A stretch of 64,000 nt of DNA from Streptococcus infantis. GTDB taxonomy: Bacteria; Bacillota; Bacilli; Lactobacillales; Streptococcaceae. Below are positions 39,284 through 51,863 of the stretch, piece after piece (within the stretch, counting starts at the first letter, position 1; each line of letters begins with the position of its first letter). The stretch is from assembly GCF_000963255.1 (NCBI RefSeq), contig NZ_JYOV01000017.1, positions 59,179 to 123,178 on the forward strand. Direction: 5' to 3'. A program made the translations under genes and the position numbers. The notes under the pieces are model-generated. The model was not told where the DNA came from. It saw only the letters and a list, made by a program, of their open reading frames with translations, and did not search any database.

Positions 39284-39604
39284 TTAGGAGTCAATCATAA
39301 CTGCTGTACCACTACAAGTGACCATCAGCATACCATTTTCAGCACCTAAAGTTTCATAGTCCATTTTTATACCTATAATAGCATTTGCTCCACGTTCACT
39401 TGCACGCTCCATCATTTCTGCCAGAGCTTCTTCTCTTGCTTGAGTCAACTCTCCTTCATAACTACTAGCTCGTCCTCCAAAAACATTACGGAAGCCAGCA
39501 GCCATATCTTTGAACATATTAACGCCAGCAACTACTTCACCAAAGACGATTCCTTTGTAGGCTAGGATTTTCTTGCCTTCAATTCCCGTGGTTGAAATAA
39601 TCAT
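39284..39604 (-). CDS. UPF0145 (YbjQ-family) protein
   Basis: 106-residue YbjQ-like protein, also called putative heavy-metal-binding domain, of unknown function. The features [53 protein letters not shown] and VTCSGTAV fit a pentameric beta fold. Its ATG overlaps the stop of a decayed reading frame (ATGA) whose 3' end still carries the AGGAGGAAAGG ribosome site for this gene. Confidence 0.9.
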   Translation of the reverse strand: MIISTTGIEGKKILAYKGIVFGEVVAGVNMFKDMAAGFRNVFGGRASSYEGELTQAREEALAEMMERASERGANAIIGIKMDYETLGAENGMLMVTCSGTAVMIDS

Positions 39605-39861
39605 CTTCCTTTCCTCCTAACTTCTTTTATATAATTGTAAACCCTTTCAATAACTCTGTCAAGAAATTCTATAAAGGGCTCAGTGGTTGAAAGGAAACTC
39701 TTCTCACCAACCTTGTTTGATATCCATTTAGTGCCAATTGTATGGATGAGGGGCTGAATTTTATCTTTGCAAGCCTAACTTGAGATAGCTTTCTCAATAT
39801 CATCAATCTTACCAATGGGTATAACTTGGAATTCATGACTGGTATAGAAAATACTGTTCTC
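39601..39861 (-). pseudogene. Decayed gene coupled to UPF0145 gene
   Basis: In the frame ending TGA at 39601-39603, the minus strand encodes about 86 residues: FYTSHEFQVIPIGKIDDIEK, an internal TAG near 39777, then DKIQPLIHTIGTKWIS, FLSTTEPFIEFLDRVIERV and [12 protein letters not shown]. Composition and heptad-like C-terminus look protein-coding, and the stop overlaps the next ATG, so this is probably the 3' end of a former operon partner. Family not recognised. Upstream the frame is closed (TGA near 39862). Confidence 0.6.
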
Positions 39862-39879
39862 TCATGCCCCAAAACTACA

Positions 39880-39927
39880 AAAAAAGCCTATTGACCAAGC
39901 TAGAAAGCTTGATACAATAGGCTTTTT
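39880..39927 (-). terminator. hup terminator
   Basis: Minus strand AAAAAGCCTATTG...CAATAGGCTTTTTTT with a second internal arm (AAGCTT/AAGCTAG region), 10 nt after the hup stop. Confidence 0.88.
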
Positions 39928-39936
39928 CTAAATTCA

Positions 39937-40212
39937 TTATTTAACAGCGTCTTTAAGAGCTTTACCAGCTTTGAATGCTGGAACTTTTGAAGCTGCGATA
40001 GTGATTTCTTTACCAGTTTGTGGGTTGCGACCTTTACGTGCTGCACGCTCACGAACTTCGAAATTACCAAAACCGATCAATTGAACTTTTTCACCAGCTG
40101 CAAGGTAATCAGCTACTGCTGCAAATACAGCATCAACTGCTGCTGCTGAGTCTTTCTTTGTCAATTCTGTAGCTTCTGCTACTTTAGCGATCAAATCTTG
40201 TTTGTTTGCCAT
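39937..40212 (-). CDS. hup: DNA-binding protein HU
   Basis: Nucleoid protein of 91 residues. [30 protein letters not shown] helices, then the saddle and arm [24 protein letters not shown] with the intercalating proline. The only HU gene in most streptococci and essential. Strong promoter, GGAGG site and terminator, monocistronic. Confidence 0.98.
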   Translation of the reverse strand: MANKQDLIAKVAEATELTKKDSAAAVDAVFAAVADYLAAGEKVQLIGFGNFEVRERAARKGRNPQTGKEITIAASKVPAFKAGKALKDAVK

Positions 40213-40252
40213 GTTAATAATTCCTCCAAATATTTTCTAATTAACAATTACA

Positions 40253-40281
40253 ATCATATCCTAAATTCTCTTGTAGGTCAA
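40253..40281 (-). promoter_or_regulatory. hup promoter
   Basis: Minus strand TTGACC, 17-nt spacer, TATGAT, about 40 nt before the hup ATG. Confidence 0.78.
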
Positions 40282-40318
40282 GTCAAAAACGCTATTTCTT
40301 GCTATTTTCTTTATTTTT

Positions 40319-41155
40319 TTAGGACTCGTATCTGACCAAAATAGCCCAAGCATTTTCACCTGTATGGGTCTGGATAATAGAACCTGTTTCAAGTACAGAG
40401 ATTGGTTTTTCAACGAATGGTTGTAGGATTTCTTTCATCTCTTCTGCCCAGTCCCGAGTTCCAGAATAGGAAATACCAATTTCTGCAACAGAACGCTCTG
40501 ACAGTTTTGCAACTAGCTCATCTAACCATTTTTTAAAAGTTTTAGCTCCACGTCCTTTAACGATTGGTTGCAATTCATCATCTTTCATCTGCATGACTAC
40601 GCGGATATTTAATAGAGAGCTTAAAAGACCTGTCACTCGGCCAATACGGCCACCTTTAACAAGGTTTTCTAAGGTAGAAACACCGATGTAGAGCTCTGTA
40701 TTTTTCTTGACTTCTTCAACATGAGCCACAATTGTTTCTATGTTTTGTCCTTCTTTAGCTAACTTAGCTGCTTCAACCACTTGAAACTTTAGGGCTTGAT
40801 CTGTAAAGGAACTATCCAATACGGTCACATTAGCCGTTGACAAACTTGCACCCTGACGAGCTGCTTCGACAGTTCCTGATAAGGCATGAGACATATGAAT
40901 GGCTAAAATTTGACTACCGTCTTTACTTAACTCATCAAAAATCTCAGCAAAGAGTCCAACTGGAGGTTGACTTGTTTTAGGCAGATTTTTACTCTCTTTC
41001 ATCAAGCGAAGAAATTCCCCTTCTTCAAGATCAGCATCCGAATAAAGAACACTATCAATCATTACAGAGAGCGGAACGACGGTAATATTTAATTCTTTGA
41101 CCACTTCTGGTTCAATGGTAACAGAAGAATCTGTTACGATTTTTACTTGTGTCAT
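40319..41155 (-). CDS. DegV family fatty-acid-binding protein
   Basis: 278 residues: [27 protein letters not shown] start, KTSQPPVG loop near residue 79, [17 protein letters not shown], and the C-terminal [12 protein letters not shown] and [15 protein letters not shown]. DegV/FakB proteins bind a fatty acid for FakA kinase; whether this copy is a true FakB cannot be judged. It lies upstream of hup, as in pneumococcus. A TATAAT with TGG lies about 65 nt before the ATG. Confidence 0.9.
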   Translation of the reverse strand: MTQVKIVTDSSVTIEPEVVKELNITVVPLSVMIDSVLYSDADLEEGEFLRLMKESKNLPKTSQPPVGLFAEIFDELSKDGSQILAIHMSHALSGTVEAARQGASLSTANVTVLDSSFTDQALKFQVVEAAKLAKEGQNIETIVAHVEEVKKNTELYIGVSTLENLVKGGRIGRVTGLLSSLLNIRVVMQMKDDELQPIVKGRGAKTFKKWLDELVAKLSERSVAEIGISYSGTRDWAEEMKEILQPFVEKPISVLETGSIIQTHTGENAWAILVRYES

Positions 41156-41337
41156 AATTCAAATCTTTCTATGTTTCACTTTTTGAGTGAGTTTTTTCAA
41201 TTTAACTATAACAATTATACCAAAAAAATGCTAAAAATTCATACTGTATCTATTCATTTTTATGATGGAATTTATTGATTTTTAAAATCTTTCATTTTAT
41301 AAAAATAGTCCCTGCTAAGACGACTACTGTTCATTTA

Positions 41338-42573
41338 TCATAAACGTTCATACAATTCCTGCATCTGTATATCATCAGGAACCAACTTGAGATAGTGTTG
41401 AATCTGTTCTTTTGCTTCTTCAAACCTTCCAAGTTCGCGTAATAGATGAATGTATTGCTCTAAAAACTCAGGATTTTCCTTGAGTTCTGGAACCAATGCC
41501 TGATAAGATTCATAGGCAGCATCCAAATCTTCAGTTTCTTGGTAACTCCGTGCAATCATCCACTTAGTCAAGAGATTTTCTGGCTCATATACTTCTAAGG
41601 CTAGAATATCCTCATACCTTTCTTGCTCCTGATACATGGTTGCTAGTCGCAAGAGGATTTCTTCTTGGTCTTCCGCATCTTCTTGTGCTTGAAGAAGATA
41701 AGCCTCCGCCTGTTCAGGTTGATGCAATTCGTAAGATAATTGTGAAGCAAGGAGTAGTAAACGTGTCTCGAAAGGATTTTTTTCCAAACCTTGTTGAACT
41801 ATCAATAAGGCTTGCTCAGTCTGATGTTCCTTATGTAGAGCCTGACTATAACCATATTCATACCCTTCAAAATCTGGAGAAATAGTATCCAGCTGTTTAA
41901 AATATAAAACTGCCTTTTGATATTCCTCTTGATCAAAGTAAAGACTTGCTAATTCAAATGCAGTCTGATCTTCATACTCTAACTCTAAAGCTTTTTCTAA
42001 AAACTCTATGGCTGATTCAAACTTTCCAAGTCGAGCATAGGCAGTTCCAATTCGTTGATAGGTCGAAATCCCTGTCTGCTCATATATTTCACGATTATCC
42101 AGTTGAGCATAGCCCTTAATCGCTTCTAAATCATTTCCAAGTTCACTATCTAACTCTGCTAGCCCAAAAATCAATAGAGGATCATCAGAGTAATTAAGAG
42201 CTTCTAAGAGCTTCTCACGAGCTACATCCGTCAATCCTTCCATTTGATAGAAATCAGCCTTTAAAACAAGCGCAGATACATAAGAATCGCTATTGGGTTG
42301 AATTTCTTCTAGATAGGCAAACGCTTCTTCGATTTGTCCATCTTCGCTTGCGATACTAGCTAGATTGAGATTTACTTCTGGAAATATTGGAGCTAGTTTT
42401 TCATAGATTTGACGAGCTTGTGGATAAAAACCAATACCTTCTAGATAATAAGCCAGTTCCAGAAGAAGATCATCAGGGTCTTCTACCAAGGCTTTTTGAA
42501 AATAGTGATCAGCTTTTGTTAAATCTTGCTGATCCAAAGCTTCAAGCATTTCTTGACTATTGCTCACCTTCAA
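41338..42573 (-). CDS. TPR-repeat protein
   Basis: 411-residue soluble protein made of about ten tetratricopeptide-like helix pairs from end to end (for example ALVEDPDDLLLELAYYLEGIGFYPQA and FESAIEFLEKALELEYEDQTAFELASLYFDQEEYQKAV). No signal peptide or catalytic domain. It is acidic. It overlaps the AI-2E permease gene by 17 nt, so the two are coupled and may interact; function unknown. Confidence 0.85.
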   Translation of the reverse strand: MKVSNSQEMLEALDQQDLTKADHYFQKALVEDPDDLLLELAYYLEGIGFYPQARQIYEKLAPIFPEVNLNLASIASEDGQIEEAFAYLEEIQPNSDSYVSALVLKADFYQMEGLTDVAREKLLEALNYSDDPLLIFGLAELDSELGNDLEAIKGYAQLDNREIYEQTGISTYQRIGTAYARLGKFESAIEFLEKALELEYEDQTAFELASLYFDQEEYQKAVLYFKQLDTISPDFEGYEYGYSQALHKEHQTEQALLIVQQGLEKNPFETRLLLLASQLSYELHQPEQAEAYLLQAQEDAEDQEEILLRLATMYQEQERYEDILALEVYEPENLLTKWMIARSYQETEDLDAAYESYQALVPELKENPEFLEQYIHLLRELGRFEEAKEQIQHYLKLVPDDIQMQELYERL

Positions 42574-43720
42574 CCTCCTCTTCTAACTCATACAGACCAC
42601 TAACTTTTTTATACCATTCAAAAATCGCTGAAATAACAACTTTTGCTGAAGCATAAACAGGAATTCCTAGTAGGACTCCCCAAACACCAAACATAGAACC
42701 AGACGTCAACAAAACAAATAGAATCGTGATTGGATGGATGTTTAATTGACTACCTAAAATCAATGGAGATACAAAACGACCTTCAATTGTCTGCTCTACG
42801 ATAAAAACGATAATAACTTTCAAGAGCATAACTGGTCCAGCAATTAAGCCTAAGACCAGAGCTGGTATCATAGCAAGGAAACTTCCAAGATAAGGGATAA
42901 GATTTAAGACCCCAGCAGTAATACCAAGAGTCACCGCATATCTCAAACCAATAATTTTAAAGAAGATGATAAACATAATTGCCACGATAACAGCAACAGT
43001 AATTTGTCCTCTAACATAGTTAGATAGTTGTTGGTTCACATCCGTTAGAACCTTACCTACTGGTTCTCTCAATTTATTAGGTAAGAATTGAGTGATATGA
43101 TCTCTCAAACCTTTTCCATCTCTAAGGAGATAAAAGAGCATAAAGGGCATGATAATCAAAGCAACAATGACTTGTGACGTTCCACTAATAAGAGCACTCA
43201 CCCAGTTCACAGCTTTTGATGAAATATTACTGGCCCAAGCAGTTGCTTGTGTTGAGAATTGAGCCAGAACCTGTTCTAGTTGAGGTCTAAAGTCATCTGG
43301 TAACCGCTTGGTTACAAGATCATCAATAACTCTGTCAGCATCTTCCAGATAACTTGGGACATTTTGCGCAAAAATAACTACTTGACGCTGAAGATTTGGA
43401 ATCGCAACGGCCAAACCAATAATCAAGAGTATGGCAATAATGACAAAGATAATACTAATGGCTAAGACACGATTTATCTTATACTTCTCCATCAAATCCA
43501 CCAGTGGATTTAAGAGATAAAAAAGTAATCCTGATAAAATAACAGGCAACATGACCACTGATAAAAAATCAACGACAGGGATAAATAAAAAACTAATCTT
43601 ACTTAAAATAAAAATATTCAGACCTAGTAACAAGGCTACCAAAAAAACTGTAACAGCCTTATTATCTAAAAACCATTTAAAAAACCAAGATAAATTAAAA
43701 TGTTTCTCTTTTTGTTCCAT
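42557..43720 (-). CDS. AI-2E (PerM/UPF0118) family membrane protein
   Basis: Polytopic membrane protein of 387 residues. Seven to eight hydrophobic helices surround a soluble segment (about 105-170). The conserved C-terminal region NLIPYLGSFLAMIPALVLGL and VEQTIEGRFVSPLILGSQLNIHPI is the family hallmark. Some members export autoinducer-2, others act as Na+/H+ antiporters; no choice is possible here. C-terminus is very acidic. Translationally coupled to the TPR gene. Confidence 0.88.
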   Translation of the reverse strand: MEQKEKHFNLSWFFKWFLDNKAVTVFLVALLLGLNIFILSKISFLFIPVVDFLSVVMLPVILSGLLFYLLNPLVDLMEKYKINRVLAISIIFVIIAILLIIGLAVAIPNLQRQVVIFAQNVPSYLEDADRVIDDLVTKRLPDDFRPQLEQVLAQFSTQATAWASNISSKAVNWVSALISGTSQVIVALIIMPFMLFYLLRDGKGLRDHITQFLPNKLREPVGKVLTDVNQQLSNYVRGQITVAVIVAIMFIIFFKIIGLRYAVTLGITAGVLNLIPYLGSFLAMIPALVLGLIAGPVMLLKVIIVFIVEQTIEGRFVSPLILGSQLNIHPITILFVLLTSGSMFGVWGVLLGIPVYASAKVVISAIFEWYKKVSGLYELEEEVEGEQ

Positions 43721-43895
43721 ATCTACTTCCTTTCCTTTGTCCTTTCATTATACCATTTTTATAGGGAATAAACTGTTTTTAAAGTGTTGAGGTGACGATT
43801 GAGAACTTTAACAAAGCGACCTTGCTTTTTACTAATTTTATACTTAGATGTTTCATACTTTTTTCACTATTTTCTTCAGGCCTCCCAATTTATGA

Positions 43896-43901
43896 TATAA
43901 T
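43896..43901 (+). promoter_or_regulatory. -10 box for lactonase gene
   Basis: ATGA-TATAAT (TG extended), 28 nt before the ATG at 43930. No convincing -35. Confidence 0.55.
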
Positions 43902-43929
43902 AGAAACATCTTTATTTAGAGGTATAGCT

Positions 43930-44937
43930 ATGATTGAAACAATTTATTTCGGAACTTACACACGTCGTTTATCCCAAGGGATTTATCAAGCTGATTTTGA
44001 TACAGAAACTGGGCAACTATCCAATCTTAAACTATTTGCTGCTGAGCCAAGTCCTACCTATCTTGCATTTGATCAAGAAAATCACCTCTACACTGTCGGT
44101 AGCAAAGATGGACAAGGTGGAATTGCTGCCTATCAAACAGATGGTACTTTGCTAAATCATGTTGTGACAGAAGGTGCTCCTCACTGCTATGTGGCTGTTG
44201 ACGAGAAACGTAGCCTAGTATATGGTGCTAACTATCACAAGGGACAAGTTTTGGTCTATAAACGTAAAGAAGATGGTAGTCTAGAATTGGCTGATACAGT
44301 TCAGCATAGCGGTCATGGTCCTCATGAAAATCAAGCTTCTCCACATGTACACTTTACAGATTTAACACCAGATCAGTATTTAGTCACTTGCGACTTAGGT
44401 ACTGATGAGGTTACTACTTATGATGTCAATCCAGAAGGAAAACTAAATAAGCTAACTACCTACAATTGTAGTCCTGGTGCTGGTGCACGTCACCTTGTTT
44501 TTCACAATCACTACAAGATTGCCTATCTCATCTGTGAACTCAATAGTACAATTGAAGTATTGATTTATGATGGTGTTGGTGCATTTGAAAAAATGCAAGT
44601 TATTTCTACTCTTCCTGAAGGATTTAATGACTTTAATGGAACTGCTGCTATTCGTCTCTCACAAGATGGAAAATATCTGTATGCATCAAACCGTGGTCAC
44701 GATTCTATTGTAGTTTACACTATTCTCGCTGATGGTAGTTTAGAATTGTTGGAATTCGTTCCTACAAACGGGAAAACTCCTCGTGACTTTATTCTCTCGC
44801 CAGACCAAGAATTCCTCATCGCTGTTCACCAGGATTCTGATAATGCAACTGTCTTTAAACGTAATTCAGATACTGGTCGTCTTGCAGAACTTTCCAATGA
44901 TTTCCACGTTCCCGAAGCGGTTTGCGTCACATTTTAA
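43930..44937 (+). CDS. Lactonase family beta-propeller (6-phosphogluconolactonase-like)
   Basis: 335-residue YkgB/Pgl-type seven-bladed propeller. Motifs: TIYFGTYTRRLSQGIYQADFD, HCYVAVDEKRSLVYGANYHKG, GPHENQASPHVHF (putative active-site histidines), GAGARHLVFH, YLYASNRGHDSIVVY and GKTPRDFILSPDQEFLI. It may hydrolyse 6-phosphogluconolactone, but this fold also serves other lactones. The ATG at 43930 follows AGAGG; longer in-frame starts lie upstream of the promoter. Monocistronic. Confidence 0.88.
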   Translation: MIETIYFGTYTRRLSQGIYQADFDTETGQLSNLKLFAAEPSPTYLAFDQENHLYTVGSKDGQGGIAAYQTDGTLLNHVVTEGAPHCYVAVDEKRSLVYGANYHKGQVLVYKRKEDGSLELADTVQHSGHGPHENQASPHVHFTDLTPDQYLVTCDLGTDEVTTYDVNPEGKLNKLTTYNCSPGAGARHLVFHNHYKIAYLICELNSTIEVLIYDGVGAFEKMQVISTLPEGFNDFNGTAAIRLSQDGKYLYASNRGHDSIVVYTILADGSLELLEFVPTNGKTPRDFILSPDQEFLIAVHQDSDNATVFKRNSDTGRLAELSNDFHVPEAVCVTF

Positions 44938-44941
44938 ACAT

Positions 44942-44980
44942 AAAAAATGAACTTGATTCTCAAATCAAGTTCATTTTTTT
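44942..44980. terminator. Bidirectional terminator lactonase / atpC
   Basis: AAAAAATGAACTTGATT-ctca-AATCAAGTTCATTTTTTT between two converging genes; 13-bp perfect stem with A and T tracts on both sides. It slightly overlaps the atpC stop. Confidence 0.93.
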
Positions 44981-45398
44981 ATAATTTATTTCCGACATTG
45001 ATTCGGTTAATAGCACGTTGTAATGCAATCTTAGCACGTCGCTCTTGGTCAATCAAGTGTTTGTCTTGTGCTTCTTCGATTTCACGTTCTGCACGAAGTT
45101 TGGCACGTTCTGCACGGCTAATATCGATATCACGAGCACGCTCAGCTGAGTCTGCAATAATGGTAATGACATCATTAGCAATCTCAATGATTCCTCCGTT
45201 TACTGCTATCCAGTTGACATGAGAATCATCATCAACTCGTTTAACTTTAACTTCATCAACTGCTAATACCGCAATCATATTTTGATGTCGTGGCAAGATC
45301 CCCATCTCACCATCCAGAGTTCGAACCGATACAAAGCTGGCATGATGATCATAGACGAGGCCATCTGGTGTCACGATCTGGACAGTTAACTGAGCCAT
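44979..45398 (-). CDS. atpC: ATP synthase epsilon subunit
   Basis: F1 epsilon, 139 residues: N-terminal beta sandwich ([33 protein letters not shown]) and C-terminal helical hairpin ([28 protein letters not shown]). Couples rotation and inhibits hydrolysis. Last gene of atpEBFHAGDC, 10 nt after atpD. Confidence 0.97.
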   Translation of the reverse strand: MAQLTVQIVTPDGLVYDHHASFVSVRTLDGEMGILPRHQNMIAVLAVDEVKVKRVDDDSHVNWIAVNGGIIEIANDVITIIADSAERARDIDISRAERAKLRAEREIEEAQDKHLIDQERRAKIALQRAINRINVGNKL

Positions 45399-45408
45399 AG
45401 ATCACCTC

Positions 45409-46824
<1,416 letters not shown>

Positions 46825-46896
46825 CTATTCTATATAAGATACTGTCGGTTCCTAGTTTTGCTAGGTCCTAAGTTCATTGATATGAGCAGGATGGCT

Positions 46897-47775
46897 TTAT
46901 TCTAAAGCGCTAGCTCCTGCCACGATTTCTGTGATTTCTTGTGTAATCGCCGCCTGTCTGGCACGGTTATACTGAATGGTCAAATCATTAATCACTTTTT
47001 TTGCATTATCAGTCGCTGTTTGCATGGCTGTCATACCTGCAGCATTTTCAGCTGTCTTAGCATCAATAATAGCACCATAAATCATACTTTCTGCAAACTG
47101 TGGTAGCAATTGATCCAAGATTTCTTCACGACTTGTTTCAAGGTCAAAGGTCAAGCTATAGTTATCATCTGCTTCATTTGGATCCAAGTCCACGATTGGA
47201 AGCATCTGCTCTACACGCATTTGACTTGTCAATGTATTCACGTGGTGGTTGTAGCAAACATAGAGCTCATCAAAAAGTTCATTTTGATACATTTCAATCG
47301 TTTTTGTGATAATCTTACGAACTTCATCAAAACTTGGTTGGCTTGCAAGTCCACGCAATTCATAGATAGGTTGAATACCACGTGATTTGAAGAAATCGGC
47401 TCCCATACCACCAATACAGATGACTTCAAAATCATCACCTGAAGGATGGTATTCTTGCTGAATTTCCATGACAGCTTTTAAGATTGAAGAATTATATCCT
47501 CCAACAAGACCACGGTCAGATGTAATGACGATATAGCCTGTTTTTTTGACGGGGCGACTGATCAACATAGGGTTAGTTGATCCACCAGCGCCATCTCCGT
47601 GGAGGATGTCTGTAACTAGTTTACGCACTTTTTGTGCATACACTTGGAAGTTACGAGCCGCTTCTTCAGAACGACCTAACTTAGCTGCAGAAACCATCTG
47701 CATAGCATTAGTAATTTGACTAGTATTTTTTGTTGAGGCGATTTTTGTTTTAATATCATTTAGAGATACTGCCAT
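46897..47775 (-). CDS. atpG: ATP synthase gamma subunit
   Basis: Central rotor stalk, 292 residues. [33 protein letters not shown] and the C-terminal coiled-coil helix [38 protein letters not shown] are characteristic; the middle [12 protein letters not shown] motif is present. 15 nt after atpA. Confidence 0.97.
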   Translation of the reverse strand: MAVSLNDIKTKIASTKNTSQITNAMQMVSAAKLGRSEEAARNFQVYAQKVRKLVTDILHGDGAGGSTNPMLISRPVKKTGYIVITSDRGLVGGYNSSILKAVMEIQQEYHPSGDDFEVICIGGMGADFFKSRGIQPIYELRGLASQPSFDEVRKIITKTIEMYQNELFDELYVCYNHHVNTLTSQMRVEQMLPIVDLDPNEADDNYSLTFDLETSREEILDQLLPQFAESMIYGAIIDAKTAENAAGMTAMQTATDNAKKVINDLTIQYNRARQAAITQEITEIVAGASALE

Positions 47776-47790
47776 CTGACACCTCTATTC

Positions 47791-49846
<2,056 letters not shown>

Positions 49847-49847
<1 letters not shown>

Positions 49848-50341
49848 TAAGCTTCTCCTAGCTGATCAATATACTGATCAATGAGTTCTTTATGGGCATG
49901 ACCGTCAAGGTTTTGTGAGATGATTTTTCCAGCTAGACTAACTGTCAAATCTGCTACCTCACCTTTAACGCTTTGTAAAGCCTCAGCTTTATTTTGCGCA
50001 ATTTCTTGGTTAGCTTTTTCTTTCAAGCGACCAGCTTCTAGCTTAGCTTCAGCCAGAATATCTGATTTGCTCTTTTCAGCTGTTTCCTTTGCATTCTCGA
50101 TAATCGTTTTAGCTTCGGTACGGCTACCTGCTAGCTCAGCCTCTCGCTTACTTGCTAGTTCCTCAGCCTTTTTACGAGCTTCCTCAGCACCATCAATATC
50201 TGAAGAAATCTTTTCAGCACGTTGATCCAAAATACTGGTAATATTTCCCCAAGCATATTTCTTAACTAAAAAAATTAATAAAAGGAAGGAACCAGCGATA
50301 AGAATAAAGTCACCGATAATGGTACTAATAGTTAAATCCAT
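49847..50341 (-). CDS. atpF: ATP synthase b subunit
   Basis: 164 residues: one N-terminal membrane helix (about 8-28, [18 protein letters not shown]), then a long charged coiled coil ([23 protein letters not shown] and further Ala/Lys/Glu heptads) forming the stator. Ends [23 protein letters not shown], the contact to delta. Confidence 0.96.
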
Positions 50342-50359
50342 CTTCTAATCCTCCTCTAC

Positions 50360-51076
50360 TTACTCTTCCTCACCATTTACCTTTTTACCAATGTACATAG
50401 AAGACAACATGGTAAATACATACGCTTGAATACATGAAATGAAAATTGAAAAGGCTGTCCATAACATGTTTGCAATAAAGGCAAAAGGATACCAATAAAA
50501 GGCATATTGTGACAAGGCTAATAACAATCCTGCCAAGACCTCACCGGCGAAAATATTTCCGTAAATCCGAATCGCCAAGGAGGCAAAATTGGTGAACTCT
50601 TCTAAAACGTTCATCGGAGTCATAAAGCCAGGAGTAACAAATGCTCTCAAATATTCTTTAACGCCTCTACGACGAATTCCTTCTACATGGGCGATCAAAG
50701 TGATCAATAAGGAGAGGGATAAATCGTATCCAAGGTTGGCTGTTGGGGAAGTCCACAAGTTATAACCGTTTGTTGTTTGTACTTTTGCCATTAAGCCAAT
50801 ATTGTTGGCAACCAAGATAAACAGAAATAGAGAGAACAAGAACAAGGAATAATCCTTGATATATGAATCTCCAATGTTTGGTTTTGTAAAACCAATCACA
50901 AAGTCATAAATCATCTCAAGAGCATTCTGTTTGCCCTTTGGACGGATGGCCATTTTACGACTTGCCCAGTAGACAAAGGCAAAAACCATCAAAACAGTTA
51001 CAAGAGACATGGCAAGCAGGGTCAAATCAAAGGATATTGGTCCAATATTAACGGTTGGATTCAAACTTTCTTCCAT
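50360..51076 (-). CDS. atpB: ATP synthase a subunit
   Basis: Membrane half-channel subunit, 238 residues with five to six helices. The essential arginine lies in [17 protein letters not shown] near residue 170; the preceding [16 protein letters not shown] and the final helices match family. Together with c it translocates protons. It follows atpE by 32 nt. Confidence 0.96.
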   Translation of the reverse strand: MEESLNPTVNIGPISFDLTLLAMSLVTVLMVFAFVYWASRKMAIRPKGKQNALEMIYDFVIGFTKPNIGDSYIKDYSLFLFSLFLFILVANNIGLMAKVQTTNGYNLWTSPTANLGYDLSLSLLITLIAHVEGIRRRGVKEYLRAFVTPGFMTPMNVLEEFTNFASLAIRIYGNIFAGEVLAGLLLALSQYAFYWYPFAFIANMLWTAFSIFISCIQAYVFTMLSSMYIGKKVNGEEE

Positions 51077-51108
51077 GGTTTGACACCTCCATTTCTAAAT
51101 AGAGTTGT

Positions 51109-51309
51109 CTATTTGATAACGAATGACATCGCCAAGGTTACAAAGAAAGTTCCTTCGATAAAGGCAATCCCCATGATCATCAAACTACGCAATTGTGGAA
51201 TGATATCTGGTTGGCGTGCTGCAGATTTGAACAAACCGTTCATCAAAAATCCTTCTGCAAGAGATACACCCATACAGGCAAGACATAGACCGAAAAATGT
51301 TAAATTCAT
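51109..51309 (-). CDS. atpE: ATP synthase c subunit
   Basis: Rotor-ring proteolipid of 66 residues, a two-helix hairpin with polar loop AARQPD and proton-carrying E52 in [10 protein letters not shown]. Residues linked to optochin susceptibility in pneumococcus (G20, M23, A49) are all present here. First gene of the operon, ATG after AAGGAG, about 35 nt behind the promoter. Confidence 0.97.
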   Translation of the reverse strand: MNLTFFGLCLACMGVSLAEGFLMNGLFKSAARQPDIIPQLRSLMIMGIAFIEGTFFVTLAMSFVIK

Positions 51310-51346
51310 GACGAATTCTCCTTTTTTAAATTAAATTTACTTCCCT

Positions 51347-51375
51347 AGTTTAGTCCTAAAATTTGCTTTTGTCAA
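51347..51375 (-). promoter_or_regulatory. atp operon promoter
   Basis: Minus strand TTGACA, 17-nt spacer, TAAACT. The -35 is perfect; it should drive the whole eight-gene operon. Confidence 0.85.
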
Positions 51376-51388
51376 CTCTTTACTAGCA

Positions 51389-51403
51389 TTGAAAGCGTTT
51401 CAA
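51389..51403 (-). promoter_or_regulatory. Putative CcpA cre site upstream of atp operon
   Basis: Perfect palindrome TTGAAAGCGTTTCAA, matching the cre consensus (TGWAARCGYTWNCW) in all but one position, located just upstream of the atp -35. In this position CcpA would more often activate than block. Confidence 0.6.
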
Positions 51404-51501
51404 ATCATTTATTTCTAATTTTACGATTTTCAAGACAATCATATAGAAAATTTTAATGTCTTTTCAGGTTATTTTCCTTATCTTTCCTATTTTTCTGAAA
51501 A

Positions 51502-51530
51502 GAAAAATCCAAGTTTTACAACTTGGATTT
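51502..51530 (-). terminator. CHY zinc-finger gene terminator
   Basis: Minus strand AAATCCAAGTT-gtaa-AACTTGGATTTTTC, 9 nt after the stop. It separates this gene from the atp promoter region. Confidence 0.85.
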
Positions 51531-51538
51531 ATCGTTTC

Positions 51539-51850
51539 TTATTTAAAATAATATAAATGGTGGCTCTGGCAAGCTGGATTGAATGCAGCTTTACAGTGAG
51601 GACAGTTTCCTTTCTCTGTATATTCCTCATAAGTTAGGGTCGTCTTACAGGAACCACATAAGATAGGTTTATTCTGTTTAAGTCTTAAAGGATAGGGAGA
51701 AAATGTGTGATCCTCTAGCGCATTGTGACACTGATAACAGGCATAGTATTTCTTACACTCATTACACTGGAGCGCTACGATATCTTTATCACTATGGTAA
51801 TGAACACATCTGCTTTCATCATCTACTAGTAATCCATGAGCTTGAACCAT
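51539..51850 (-). CDS. CHY zinc-finger protein
   Basis: 103 residues rich in Cys and His. Ordered ligands: CVHYHSDKDIVALQC, CNECKKYYACYQCH, CGSCKTTL and CPHCKAAFNPACQSHH, which can bind about three zincs. The family is defined by plant/yeast homologues such as Hot13; the bacterial role is unknown. It lies 13 nt after the U32 gene, likely the same transcript. Confidence 0.88.
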   Translation of the reverse strand: MVQAHGLLVDDESRCVHYHSDKDIVALQCNECKKYYACYQCHNALEDHTFSPYPLRLKQNKPILCGSCKTTLTYEEYTEKGNCPHCKAAFNPACQSHHLYYFK

Positions 51851-51863
51851 TGACTTTCCTTAT

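Noticed and set aside
39669..39872. 67-codon open frame MGHERTVFS... on the minus strand before the UPF0145 gene.
   Set aside because: Its translation is less protein-like than the neighbouring frame that ends in the ATGA overlap; that second frame, though broken by TAG, is the better relic.
43792..43929. Longer start for the lactonase (46 extra hydrophobic residues resembling a signal).
   Set aside because: The extension covers the TATAAT promoter and lacks a ribosome site; the ATG at 43930 has AGAGG and gives the normal 335-residue protein.
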